41,664 bases of DNA from Gammaproteobacteria bacterium (GTDB lineage Bacteria > Pseudomonadota > Gammaproteobacteria > Chromatiales > Chromatiaceae). The notes under the pieces were generated by a model. It saw only the letters and a list, made by a program, of their open reading frames with translations. It made no database searches and was not told the origin of the DNA. Positions 1 through 7,731 of the stretch are shown here, in pieces (the stretch's first letter is position 1; every line of letters begins with the position of its first letter). A program made the translations under genes and the position numbers. Location of the stretch: NCBI GenBank assembly GCA_024206335.1, contig JAAGZL010000457.1, forward strand, positions 1 to 41,664, written 5' to 3'.

Positions 1-74
1 AGCGGCAACGAGCTTGCGAGGTTGTCGCGCAGTGCCAGTGACCGGGACGACCGGGGCAATAACAGGTTGTCGAA

Positions 75-124
75 GATCGAGTGCGTTTTGGGGACTGGGA
101 TGTCCCAAAACGCATCACGAGATC
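75..124. repeat. Large inverted repeat (hairpin) at the window edge
   Basis: Bases 82-92 (TGCGTTTTGGG) and 104-114 (CCCAAAACGCA) form a perfect 11-bp stem around a short loop. GATC at 75-78 and 121-124 can extend it across an internal loop. The octamer GGTTGTCG occurs at 20-27 and again at 65-72. There is no U-run, so it is not a clear intrinsic terminator. It may be the end of a repeat or mobile element cut by the window border. A frame open from base 1 to a stop at 148-150 matches no family I know. Confidence 0.5.
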
Positions 125-478
125 AAAGACTCGCTTATTATTTAACATAATATATATTATGCGCAATTGAATATATGGGTCTGGACAAGGCAAAAGCCTT
201 TACTGCTGGGCATTGTGAGCTACGACAACCAGTTTCTACAAGATGGGTTCATGGGCAATTTGACCACCCAGCCAGCTTTTCAACATCAATGCAGGATGAC
301 AGATCAGCAAGCAGCTTCATTTCTCGGGGTTTCTCAAAACCTATCGCCGCTGGCGCACCGATCGCAAGCCCAACCAACTTGGTGACGATCCCTGCATCTT
401 ATCCGTAGCCAGCCTGTTCATCGAAACAAAATCAATCGTCTATTTATGGCTGCCTCTCCTCGAGCAGCCCATTTCTTC
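125..478. other. Non-coding stretch with no recognisable gene
   Basis: About 350 bases hold only short overlapping frames on both strands (for example 167-385 and 175-408, plus), with no ribosome-binding site and no family resemblance. An antisense frame near 250-400 reads passably as protein but is interrupted by stops, so a decayed gene fragment is possible. No RNA gene was recognised. Confidence 0.4.
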
Positions 479-508
479 TTGACCCTGCTATTTAGCAGGA
501 GATATGAG
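479..508 (+). promoter_or_regulatory. Candidate sigma70 promoter upstream of ybiT
   Basis: TTGACC at 479-484 (5 of 6 consensus bases) and TATGAG at 503-508 (4 of 6) are 18 bases apart. Transcription would start near 515, just ahead of the terminator hairpin at 535. A small hairpin, CCTGCT (484-489) with AGCAGG (494-499), lies in the spacer. If transcription started further upstream, that hairpin would mask the AGCAGGAG ribosome-binding site of the small ORF at 512. Confidence 0.4.
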
Positions 509-511
509 ATA

Positions 512-604
512 ATGAACATCAACCCTTTTCTAAGCGCCCTGTCTTTGACACTGACAGGGCGTTTTTATTTATGTACGGTATGCCGCATACGCAGGGACGC
601 GTAG
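512..604 (+). CDS. Possible 30-residue leader peptide upstream of ybiT
   Basis: An ATG at 512, preceded by AGCAGGAG with 10 bases between, opens a 30-codon frame ending in TAG at 602-604, 24 bases before the ybiT start. The frame runs through the terminator hairpin at 535-561, as in ribosome-controlled attenuators, and the product is mildly hydrophobic and then basic. ABC-F genes of the antibiotic-resistance type are often controlled by such leaders, but this is not established for YbiT. If the promoter at 479-508 is the one used, the mRNA would start too late for this ORF to be translated. Confidence 0.25.
   Translation: MNINPFLSALSLTLTGRFYLCTVCRIRRDA
535..570 (+). terminator. Intrinsic terminator or attenuator in front of ybiT
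   Basis: CGCCCTGTC at 535-543 pairs perfectly with GACAGGGCG at 553-561 around a 9-base loop and is followed by a U-rich tail at 562-570. Only the plus strand has the tail. No gene lies upstream on this strand in the window, so it either ends an unseen short RNA or attenuates transcription into the ABC-F gene 58 bases downstream. Confidence 0.75.
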
Positions 605-628
605 AGCGGAGACCTTTGGAATAGTACC

Positions 629-2245
629 TTGATCTCTACAGCCAACCTCACTATGCAATTCGGGGCCGCGCCCCTGTTTGAAAACGTCTCTGCCAAATTT
701 GGTAACGGCAACCGCTACGGCCTCATCGGCGCCAATGGTTGTGGAAAATCCACCTTCATGAAGATTCTTGCTGGTGACCTGGATGCCACCTCAGGCACTT
801 TCAGCATCGCCCCCAACGAACGCCTGGGTACACTGCGTCAGGATCAATTCGCCTTTGAGGAGCAGACGGTGCTGGACACCGTCATCATGGGCCATGCTGA
901 GCTGTGGACAATAAAACAGGAGCGGGATCGTATCTACTCACTCCCGGAGATGAGTGAGGAGGAAGGCATGCGGGTTGCCCACTTGGAGGTGGAGTTTGCC
1001 GAACTGGATGGCTATACCGCCGAATCGCGGGCGGGAGAACTTTTGTTAGGGCTCGATATCCCATTGGAACAGCACAGCGGCCCTATGAGCGCTGTCGCCC
1101 CCGGCTGGAAGCTACGGGTGCTCCTGGCACAGGCACTATTCGCTAACCCCGACATCATGCTGCTGGACGAGCCCACCAACAACCTCGATATCAACACCAT
1201 CCGCTGGTTGGAAGACGAGCTGAATAAACGCAACAGCACCATGATCATCATCTCCCATGACCGACACTTTCTGAACAGCGTCTGCACCCACATGGCTGAT
1301 CTGGATTATGGTGAGCTGAGGATCTATCCTGGAAACTATGATGAGTACATGACTGCCGCCACCCAGATCCGCGAGCGCATGTATGCCGACAACGCCAAGA
1401 AGCAGGCTAAGATCACCGAATTGCAGACCTTCGTCAGCCGTTTCTCTGCCAACGCCTCCAAGGCCAAGCAGGCCACATCCCGTGCCAGACAGATCGAGAA
1501 GATTGAGCTAGATGAGATCAAGCCCTCCAGCCGAGCCAATCCCTATATCCGTTTCAATCAGAAGAAGAAACTCTTTCGTCTGGCCCTGGAGTTAAAGGAG
1601 CTAACCAAAGGCTTTGAGGATAAACCGCTGTTCAGCAAGCTGGACCTGACGATTGAAGTAGGTGAACGAGTCGCCATCATCGGTCCCAACGGCATCGGTA
1701 AGACTACACTACTGCGCACTCTGGTGGGCGACATAAGCCCGAATGCTGGTGTGGTTAAATGGTCGGAAAACAGCCAGGTCGGCTACTATGCCCAGGACCA
1801 TTCTACAGATTTCAACAGCAACACGAACCTGCTCGACTGGATGAGCCAGTGGAGACAGGAGAACGATGATGAGCAGGCCATTCGCGGCACTCTGGGACGG
1901 CTACTCTTCTCCCAGGACGATATCAATAAACAGCTCAACGTCCTCTCGGGTGGTGAACAAGGACGCATGTTGTTTGGCAAACTGATGCTACAGCTACCCA
2001 ACATCCTGGTGATGGATGAGCCGACCAACCACATGGACATGGAGACCATTGAGTCACTCAATCTGGCACTGGAAAATTTCCCGGGCACCCTCCTCTTCGT
2101 GAGTCATGACCGTGAGTTTGTCTCATCCTTGGCAACCAGAATCATCGAGCTAACACCTGACGGCATCGTCGACTTCAGTGGCAGCTATGATGATTACCTA
2201 CACAGCCAAGGGCTGGAGACCGTCAGCAACAGCAAGGCATCATAA
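629..2245 (+). CDS. ybiT: ABC-F family ATPase, YbiT type
   Basis: Soluble twin-ATPase protein of the ABC-F family; such proteins bind the ribosomal E site and act on stalled or slow translation, and YbiT itself is incompletely characterised. The first Walker A (GANGCGKST) is near residue 40 and the first Walker B with D-loop ([10 protein letters not shown]) near 190. The first signature is the degenerate PGWKLR form typical of YbiT. The second half has GPNGIGKTT, the signature LSGGEQ and MDEPTNHMD. The linker near 250-310 is charged and helical. At 538 residues it matches the roughly 530 of E. coli YbiT, and its N-terminus (through LTMQFG) aligns with E. coli only from the TTG at 629, so I use that start. 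The ribosome-binding site is weak. No membrane segments, so this is not a transporter. Confidence 0.93.
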   Translation: MISTANLTMQFGAAPLFENVSAKFGNGNRYGLIGANGCGKSTFMKILAGDLDATSGTFSIAPNERLGTLRQDQFAFEEQTVLDTVIMGHAELWTIKQERDRIYSLPEMSEEEGMRVAHLEVEFAELDGYTAESRAGELLLGLDIPLEQHSGPMSAVAPGWKLRVLLAQALFANPDIMLLDEPTNNLDINTIRWLEDELNKRNSTMIIISHDRHFLNSVCTHMADLDYGELRIYPGNYDEYMTAATQIRERMYADNAKKQAKITELQTFVSRFSANASKAKQATSRARQIEKIELDEIKPSSRANPYIRFNQKKKLFRLALELKELTKGFEDKPLFSKLDLTIEVGERVAIIGPNGIGKTTLLRTLVGDISPNAGVVKWSENSQVGYYAQDHSTDFNSNTNLLDWMSQWRQENDDEQAIRGTLGRLLFSQDDINKQLNVLSGGEQGRMLFGKLMLQLPNILVMDEPTNHMDMETIESLNLALENFPGTLLFVSHDREFVSSLATRIIELTPDGIVDFSGSYDDYLHSQGLETVSNSKAS

Positions 2246-2314
2246 CCATCTGTAACTAGAGCTAGATGCGAGTAAAGAGGGACAGTCTAAACCTCATTAT
2301 CATGTAAGGTCGCT

Positions 2315-3184
2315 ATGAAAATTCCAAAACGAATCCAACCCTTGGTTGACGACTGCCTAGTGGATGAGGTCATCCGCTCTCTGATGAGCGGCAAAGAGGC
2401 CGCCGTCTATCTAGTGCGCTGCGGCAACGATATCCGCTGCGCCAAGGTCTACAAGGAAGCGAACAAGCGCAGCTTCAAACAGGCCGCACAATACCAAGAG
2501 GGCCGCAAAGTACGTAATAGCCGCCGTGCCCGCGCCATGAACAAAGGCTCTAAGTTCGGCCGTAGTCAGCAAGAGCAAGTCTGGCAGACAGCTGAAGTGG
2601 ATGCGCTCTATCGTTTAGCCAATGCAGGCGTGCGCGTCCCCCAACCCTACGGCTGCTTTGACGGCGTCCTGCTGATGGAGTTGATAACCGATCATGAAGG
2701 GCAAGTAGCGCCGCGCCTGAGTGATGTTTCCATGTCTGCTGAAGACGCGCGGCAAGGCCATGCGGTCCTCATGCAATACGTGATGCGCATGCTTTGTGCC
2801 GGGCTGGTACACGGCGACCTGTCAGAATTCAATGTGTTAGTGGATGAACACGGACCGGTTATTATCGACCTGCCTCAAGCCGTGGATGCGGCTGCCAATA
2901 ACCACGCCCAGTGGATGTTAGAGCGGGACGTTAACACCATAACCACCTACTACAGCCAGTACGCCCCCGAATTGCTAGGCAGCCAATACGCCAAAGAGAT
3001 TTGGGCGCTGTACGAAAACGGGAAATTACACCCTGAGGTCGAGCTAACTGGCCACTTTGATGAAAAAGAAGAAACTGCTGATGTAGATGCGGTACTGCAA
3101 GAAATCAAAGCGGCCGTTGCCGAGGAACAAGCCCGCCAACAACGCCTACGCGAGCAAACAGAGACAGACCGCGTTTTCTTTTGA
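2315..3184 (+). CDS. RIO-type serine/threonine protein kinase
   Basis: Atypical protein kinase of the RIO family, best known from ribosome maturation in archaea and eukaryotes; bacterial targets are largely unknown. Visible motifs are the nucleotide loop SGKEAAVY (residues 25-32), the lysine of CAKVYK (K44), the catalytic loop HGDLSEFN (166-173, with D168 and N173) and the metal motif IDLPQ (184-188, D185). The C-terminal 60 residues are Glu/Lys/Gln-rich and probably helical. The length of 289 is normal for bacterial members. TAAGG precedes the ATG by 6 bases. It follows ybiT by 69 bases on the same strand, so co-transcription of two ribosome-linked proteins is possible. All key residues are present, so it should be active. 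Confidence 0.9.
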   Translation: MKIPKRIQPLVDDCLVDEVIRSLMSGKEAAVYLVRCGNDIRCAKVYKEANKRSFKQAAQYQEGRKVRNSRRARAMNKGSKFGRSQQEQVWQTAEVDALYRLANAGVRVPQPYGCFDGVLLMELITDHEGQVAPRLSDVSMSAEDARQGHAVLMQYVMRMLCAGLVHGDLSEFNVLVDEHGPVIIDLPQAVDAAANNHAQWMLERDVNTITTYYSQYAPELLGSQYAKEIWALYENGKLHPEVELTGHFDEKEETADVDAVLQEIKAAVAEEQARQQRLREQTETDRVFF

Positions 3185-3191
3185 TATTCGA

Positions 3192-3229
3192 GGGATTTGA
3201 CCTCTTTTATTTAAAAATGAGGTCGTCCC
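3192..3229. terminator. Stem-loop between convergent genes
   Basis: GACCTC (3199-3204) pairs with GAGGTC (3219-3224), with a T-rich/A-rich interior. GGGA (3192-3195) and TCCC (3226-3229) extend the stem across an internal loop. It lies between the ends of the RIO kinase gene (plus) and the small gene at 3253-3411 (minus), a natural place for a shared terminator. The tail after the stem is not U-rich. Confidence 0.4.
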
Positions 3230-3252
3230 AAGAATAGTTGAAGCACGAAGAA

Positions 3253-3411
3253 TCACGCCTCGGTCGTCTCATCCCCTGGCAACTCGGTCAGGCCCTCCTC
3301 CTGGGCTTCCGGCTGCTTCGCTTTAGCTTTCAACTTCCGCTTTTCTTCCTTCTTCTGTTTCTTGGCGAGATCTCTCTGCCGTTTGGCAAACGCATAGTTG
3401 GGCTTGGCCAT
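3253..3411 (-). CDS. Small, highly charged conserved-type protein (52 aa)
   Basis: An ATG at 3411, preceded by AGAGGA at a 7-base spacing, opens a 52-codon frame ending in TGA at 3253-3255. The N-terminal half (MAKPNYAFAKRQRDLAKKQK and onward) is almost all Lys/Arg/Glu/Ala and should form a basic helix; the C-terminal third is acidic. Small proteins starting MxKPxYxFxKRQR occur in many proteobacteria as uncharacterised ORFs; I recall the pattern but not a function. It lies 144 bases downstream of pyruvate kinase on the same strand. Nucleic-acid or ribosome contact is plausible from composition only. Confidence 0.72.
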   Translation of the reverse strand: MAKPNYAFAKRQRDLAKKQKKEEKRKLKAKAKQPEAQEEGLTELPGDETTEA

Positions 3412-3532
3412 TTACAATCCTCTTTAGTTGAACTCATGGTGAACGCTGGCTATTAGTGTAACTCCTTTTGCCATAGATTGTTTCTTAGAAAAGAAAGGTA
3501 ATCGAAAAAAATGAGGTGGAGGGATCATTTAG

Positions 3533-3556
3533 AGCCAGCTCAGCCAAGGGCTGGCT
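3533..3556 (-). terminator. Weak hairpin at the end of pyruvate kinase
   Basis: AGCCAGC and GCTGGCT form a 7-bp stem with a 10-base loop, overlapping the pyk stop codon. A T-run lies about 20 bases further downstream on the minus strand, too far for a standard intrinsic terminator. Confidence 0.3.
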
Positions 3557-4997
3557 ACTCTATCGTCAGCGCCCGAATGTAGTCGGTTCCGCCGCTGACC
3601 TGATGCTGGCCTGCGGTGATTAGAACCACATCCCCCGATTTTAGGTATCCCAACTCTTTAGCCCGTTTGATACCACAATGCACCTTCGCCTCATCGGTAC
3701 GCTCCCCCTGGTGCAACAGGGGACGCACCCCCCAATTCAAAGCGAGCTTACGGGCCTCCGTGGAAGAAATGGTAACTGCCAATATTGGACAGCCAGGACG
3801 GTGTTTGGAGATTTGGCGAGCGGTAAAACCGGAATCGGTCAGACAGAAGATGGCAGCGGCCCGAAGATGGCGGGCCATGGTGATTGCCGCCTGACTCACC
3901 GCTTCAGTAATCTTATTGGAGGGGTTAGGGGTGATCTTCTGCAGCAGGCCATACTCAGCCAGGGAGGTCTCAGCCCTCTCCGCCAGCTTAGCCATGATGC
4001 GCACCGCCTCAACGGGATATCGACCCATGGCGGTCTCGCCGGAGAGCATAACCGCTGAGGTGCCGTCGAGTATGGCATTAGCCACGTCCGACACCTCAGC
4101 TCGGCTCGGCTTTGGATTCTTCTCCATCGAGGCGAGCATCTGCGTAGCGGTGATGACCGGTTTTCCGGCACTCACCGTGGCGCGAATCAGGCTTTTCTGC
4201 ATGGCAGGTACATCGGCCATAGGAAGCTCCACCCCCAGATCACCACGGGCCACCATGATGCCGTCGGCGACTTCGATGATTTCCACCTGGTTGTGCACCC
4301 CTGCCCTATTCTCGATCTTGGCGATAATGGGCGTTTCAACCCCTTTCTCAGTCAACACTTCACGCAGGCGATAGATGTCATCGGCGGTCTGAATAAAGGA
4401 GGCAGCGACGTATTCGATTCCGTTTTCGGCGACAAAGGTCATCTCCCGATCCACAACCTCACGGGTCTCAGGGCTTACTGCACTGAGTGAGAGCTGGGTC
4501 TCTGGAAGATTGACACCTTTGTTTGCGCGCAGAGTGCCACCGTTGATGACCCTGGTCTGTATGGTTGTTCCCTGAACGGCAGTTACCTCCAGTTCGATCG
4601 CACCATCATCGAGCAGAATAGGGCTCTTTACCTCCACCTCCGTATATAGCCTACGGTAGGTGACCGAGACCCCATCAACATTTCCAGCCTGTTCATCACC
4701 ATAGAGATCGAAGCGACGGTTTGGCTTTAGATCAACACTGTCCTGTTCCAACTTGCCAGTGCGAATCTCGATACCTCGGGTGTCGCCCATAATGGCAACA
4801 TGGTGACCGCACTCCTCAGCAGCTCGACGGATTCGTTTGACCCGGTCCACTTGATCCGGCCCAGACCCAAACGAGAGATTGAGCCGTGCCACGCTCATCC
4901 CCTCGTGGATCATCTCCTTGAGGGTCTCCACGTTGTCACAGGCGGGGCCGATGGTGGCGATGACTTTGGTCTTACGATAAGAGGATGGGGGGGGCAT
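3555..4997 (-). CDS. pyk: Pyruvate kinase
   Basis: Converts phosphoenolpyruvate and ADP to pyruvate and ATP in the cytoplasm. The 480 residues fit the single-chain family: (beta/alpha)8 barrel, small B domain (about 75-165) and C-terminal regulatory domain (about 350-480). Substrate and ion residues R38, N40, S42, D72 and T73 are present, as are the catalytic lysine in IIAKIEN (K227) and MVARGDLGVELP (248-259). Two usually firm motifs deviate: NFSHG reads NLSFG and DTKGPEIR reads DTRGIEIR. The start codon is followed directly by eight C residues, and no purine-rich ribosome-binding site precedes it. The lactate/pyruvate genes upstream and the Oad genes at the far end of the window also feed the pyruvate node. 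Confidence 0.95.
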   Translation of the reverse strand: MPPPSSYRKTKVIATIGPACDNVETLKEMIHEGMSVARLNLSFGSGPDQVDRVKRIRRAAEECGHHVAIMGDTRGIEIRTGKLEQDSVDLKPNRRFDLYGDEQAGNVDGVSVTYRRLYTEVEVKSPILLDDGAIELEVTAVQGTTIQTRVINGGTLRANKGVNLPETQLSLSAVSPETREVVDREMTFVAENGIEYVAASFIQTADDIYRLREVLTEKGVETPIIAKIENRAGVHNQVEIIEVADGIMVARGDLGVELPMADVPAMQKSLIRATVSAGKPVITATQMLASMEKNPKPSRAEVSDVANAILDGTSAVMLSGETAMGRYPVEAVRIMAKLAERAETSLAEYGLLQKITPNPSNKITEAVSQAAITMARHLRAAAIFCLTDSGFTARQISKHRPGCPILAVTISSTEARKLALNWGVRPLLHQGERTDEAKVHCGIKRAKELGYLKSGDVVLITAGQHQVSGGTDYIRALTIE

Positions 4998-5461
4998 TAT
5001 TTATACCGGTAGGGAAAGGGGTGTAAAACGATAGGCTTACCATACAATTCAAATTCCAAACGTCCACTCTAGGTGAAAATGCCTGTCTTTGCCAAGAAGT
5101 TTTAACACCCACATTGATCGTACAACGGACTCACTGATTGATAGTCGGTATCATATTGGTTCTGAGTTACCACATGACGGACCCCGCATCTCCCATGTTT
5201 AAGCGACCGCTTTCCCTGTAAGCGGACGTTACTGGTGCTACTGAGACATATACAGCTCAAACTCGGTATTGTGTGTAGTGTGAAAACCAATATATCTCTG
5301 AACGACACATTGCGGACCTCTACGGAATCTGATTTGTCAGCAAAACAATCTTATTAATTTTGCATATTTGATTATTAAAGTATATGCCACTTTAGTACTT
5401 ATTATGGTCGACCAAGAAAACCATTGACCTAGGGTCTGCTACTGAGAATATCAGTAAGTAT
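4998..5461. other. Intergenic region upstream of pyk, no gene seen
   Basis: The part next to pyk should hold its promoter; TATAAA lies only a few bases before the start codon on the minus strand, with no convincing -35 partner. A CCGCTT/AAGCGG hairpin sits near 5207-5225. From about 5335 the sequence is strongly AT-rich. A 68-codon minus-strand frame (5102-5308) has no ribosome-binding site or family resemblance. Confidence 0.4.
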
Positions 5462-5549
5462 CCCCCGGCAAAGCCGTGGGCTTTAATTTGTGAACTGCTC
5501 AAAGCGGTCTGAACTACTACAAACAATGGTTGCTAGCCGGCAAAGGCTG
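5462..5549. repeat. Three tandem small hairpins, possible IS200/IS605-type end
   Basis: Three imperfect palindromes follow one another: 5462-5480 (CCCCCGGC, AAA, GCCGTGGG), 5494-5508 (ACTGCT, CAA, AGCGGT) and 5534-5549 (AGCC, loop GGCAAA, GGCT). All have CAA or CAAA at or in the loop. Subterminal hairpins of this kind mark the ends of IS200/IS605 elements and their non-autonomous palindrome-associated relatives. No transposase or TnpB gene is nearby, so this would be a remnant or a non-autonomous copy. The assignment is inferred. Confidence 0.4.
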
Positions 5550-5630
5550 ACTATTAGAAATACTAATTTAGTGTATAACAACTTTATTACTTTTCAGGCC
5601 GGGATATTTCGATATCTATCTCTTCTTTTA

Positions 5631-6311
5631 CTAAGCAGAATCAGCACAAGGACCATCAATGCCCAGGTCGGAAACCAGTAAAACATGTAGATTCCGCGGG
5701 CCATGGGCACCGATCTGCAGCGTCTGTTCCACATCGGCAGTCTTCGAGGGACCGGTAATAAAATTGATGGCACGCGGCACCTCCCCAAACACACGCAACT
5801 TTTCCCAGACATCCTCGTAGTGTGGGACAAGTTGTTTCATATCGACAATGACGATATGAACATCGGGAAGAAAATTGAGCGAGGTGGGACTTTCTTCACT
5901 TGAAAGCAGCACTACACTACCCGTCTCCGCCACCGCGCAAAAGGCAGGTGTAACACTGACCAGGTCGTCACCGCGGGTATTCCCAAAGTTGACGTGGAGT
6001 ACATCACCCCAGACCACTCCCTGAAGTGCAGGGGCAGCACGAAGTTTTGGCGCCAATTCATTTGTCTTCAGAAAACGAGCAATGGCTTCCGGGACCTGAC
6101 TCACCGCATCGAGTCGTTCACAAGTACCACCACCCAGTACCAGTTTTTCACTAAAGCACGCGAACAGATCATCAGGCAGTTTTGGACGAATCAACTGTGG
6201 CGCCTGCTCTACTCTCTGATCCAGTTCAGCCCGCCAGTCACTCTCGCGACCATCGGCTACGGCATCACGTATCCGGCCCAGTATGCGTTCTCTTGTCGCA
6301 CCCATGGTCAT
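5631..6311 (-). CDS. lutC: LutC-like LUD-domain protein, lactate utilisation
   Basis: Third component of the LutABC L-lactate oxidation complex, with one LUD domain across residues 60-215. The GDVLHVNFGNTRGDDLVSVT stretch and the ETGSVVLLSSEESP-type loop (about 128-145) are family hallmarks. At 226 residues it is of normal length for LutC/YkgG. Its ATG overlaps the lutB stop by 4 bases (ATGA), so translation is coupled. A second ATG two codons downstream is also possible. It is the last gene of the minus-strand lactate island. Confidence 0.88.
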   Translation of the reverse strand: MTMGATRERILGRIRDAVADGRESDWRAELDQRVEQAPQLIRPKLPDDLFACFSEKLVLGGGTCERLDAVSQVPEAIARFLKTNELAPKLRAAPALQGVVWGDVLHVNFGNTRGDDLVSVTPAFCAVAETGSVVLLSSEESPTSLNFLPDVHIVIVDMKQLVPHYEDVWEKLRVFGEVPRAINFITGPSKTADVEQTLQIGAHGPRNLHVLLVSDLGIDGPCADSA

Positions 6312-7729
6312 TTCTCTCCTCGGCGTTTACGCCATGCATGGTGGAAAGTCTCGCCCTGGGGCGCTGGTAGATCACGGGTGTTGGTCCAGCCGCTGGCCAG
6401 GGGCATGCTACGGAAGCGTCCCTTGCGGCGGCCAACCAGACCCATCATTTTCATGCCCAGCGCCATGAGCGGTTGGTAGAGCCGTGGGTGCTTGGCGAGA
6501 AAGCCCCACCCGGCCAGGGCATAGTTTGCCACCTTCGGTGTCAGTTTGGCCTCGAACTGACGGCGGCGGTGTTCGCGTAACAGGTCCGGCAACGGGATCT
6601 TCATCGGACAGACGCTGCTGCAACGACCGTTGAGGGTGCAGGCATGGGCCAGATCGCCCGCCTCCTTTAGGCCGAGAAAGCTGGGGGTCAGCACCGAGCC
6701 CATGGGACCAGGATAGACCCAGCCATAGCTATGCCCGCCAATGGCGCCGTAGACTGGGCAGTGGTTCATGCAGGCACCGCAGCGGATGCAGCGCAACATT
6801 TCACGGAAGGTACCGGCCAGCATCTCAGTCCGGCCATTGTCCACCAGTACCACGTGATACTCCTCGGGACCGTCGCTATCACCGGCACGACGTGGACCCG
6901 TGCTGAAGGTGGTGTAGCTGGTAATCTCCTGGCCGGTGGCACTGCGCGCCAGCAGGCGCAGCAGGGCGCTCGCATCGTCTAGTGTCGGCACCACCTTTTC
7001 AATACTGGCGGTGACGATATGCACCCGCGGCAGGGTGCACGAGAGATCACCGTTGCCCTCGTTGGTAACGATGATGTTGGAGCCGGTCTCAGCGATAAGG
7101 AAATTGGCACCGGTGATGCCCACATCCGCTTCCAGATAGCGTGAACGTAGCACCTGGCGCGCCTCGTTGACCAGGTCAGGTACCGTATCCAGCTTTTTAT
7201 TGAAGCCCAGCTTTTTATGGGCGTTGTAAAACAGCTCAGAGATCTGTGCCTTGGTCTTGTGGATGGCCGGTGCGATGATATGGCTGGGCGGTTCCTTGGC
7301 CAGTTGCAGGATGTATTCACCAAGGTCACTTTCCACAACATCCAGACCGTCACCCTCCAGCGCTTCGTTCAGCGCCACCTCCTCGCTGATCATTGACTTG
7401 CCCTTTATCACCAGCTTCGCATCTACGCGCTTGCAGATGTCACGCACAATGTTCTGCGCATCCTCCGGCGTTTCGGCCCAGTGTACCTGCCCGCCCTGCT
7501 TCTGCACGGCGGCCTCGTAGCGCTCCAGATAGTAGTCCAGATTGGCCAACACATGGTTGCGAATCGTCTTACCCTGTTCACGCAATGGCTCGAATTCTGG
7601 CAGCAGTCCCACCACCTCTGCACGCTTGCCGACAAAACCGTCCTGCGCCTTGGCCAGCGCCAGCCTCAGCTGCTCATCACCTGCTGCTTGCGCAGCGTTT
7701 TTCTTAAAATCATGGCTATGCGGTTCCAT
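6308..7729 (-). CDS. lutB: LutB-like iron-sulfur LUD protein
   Basis: Iron-sulfur component of the LutABC complex that oxidises L-lactate to pyruvate. The LUD domain spans about 60-300, with KGKSMISEE (109-117) and the ITGANFLIAETG stretch (205-216). Two [4Fe-4S] motifs follow: C314, C317, C320, C324 and C364, C370, C374 with a further Cys-Pro. The C-terminus is helical and basic. I start at 7729 because AGGAG and AAGG lie just upstream and the gene then begins 2 bases after lutA ends. An upstream frame to 7852 would add 41 Arg/Gly-rich residues inside lutA and is unlikely. The resulting 473 residues match LutB of other bacteria. Confidence 0.92.
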   Translation of the reverse strand: MEPHSHDFKKNAAQAAGDEQLRLALAKAQDGFVGKRAEVVGLLPEFEPLREQGKTIRNHVLANLDYYLERYEAAVQKQGGQVHWAETPEDAQNIVRDICKRVDAKLVIKGKSMISEEVALNEALEGDGLDVVESDLGEYILQLAKEPPSHIIAPAIHKTKAQISELFYNAHKKLGFNKKLDTVPDLVNEARQVLRSRYLEADVGITGANFLIAETGSNIIVTNEGNGDLSCTLPRVHIVTASIEKVVPTLDDASALLRLLARSATGQEITSYTTFSTGPRRAGDSDGPEEYHVVLVDNGRTEMLAGTFREMLRCIRCGACMNHCPVYGAIGGHSYGWVYPGPMGSVLTPSFLGLKEAGDLAHACTLNGRCSSVCPMKIPLPDLLREHRRRQFEAKLTPKVANYALAGWGFLAKHPRLYQPLMALGMKMMGLVGRRKGRFRSMPLASGWTNTRDLPAPQGETFHHAWRKRRGEK

Positions 7730-7731
7730 CC

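Noticed and set aside
167-408. Two overlapping plus-strand ORFs of 72 and 77 codons
   Set aside because: Neither has a ribosome-binding site or recognisable sequence, and they overlap in different frames.
5102-5308. A 68-codon minus-strand ORF
   Set aside because: It has no ribosome-binding site and no family resemblance, and it sits in low-information intergenic DNA with a small hairpin inside.
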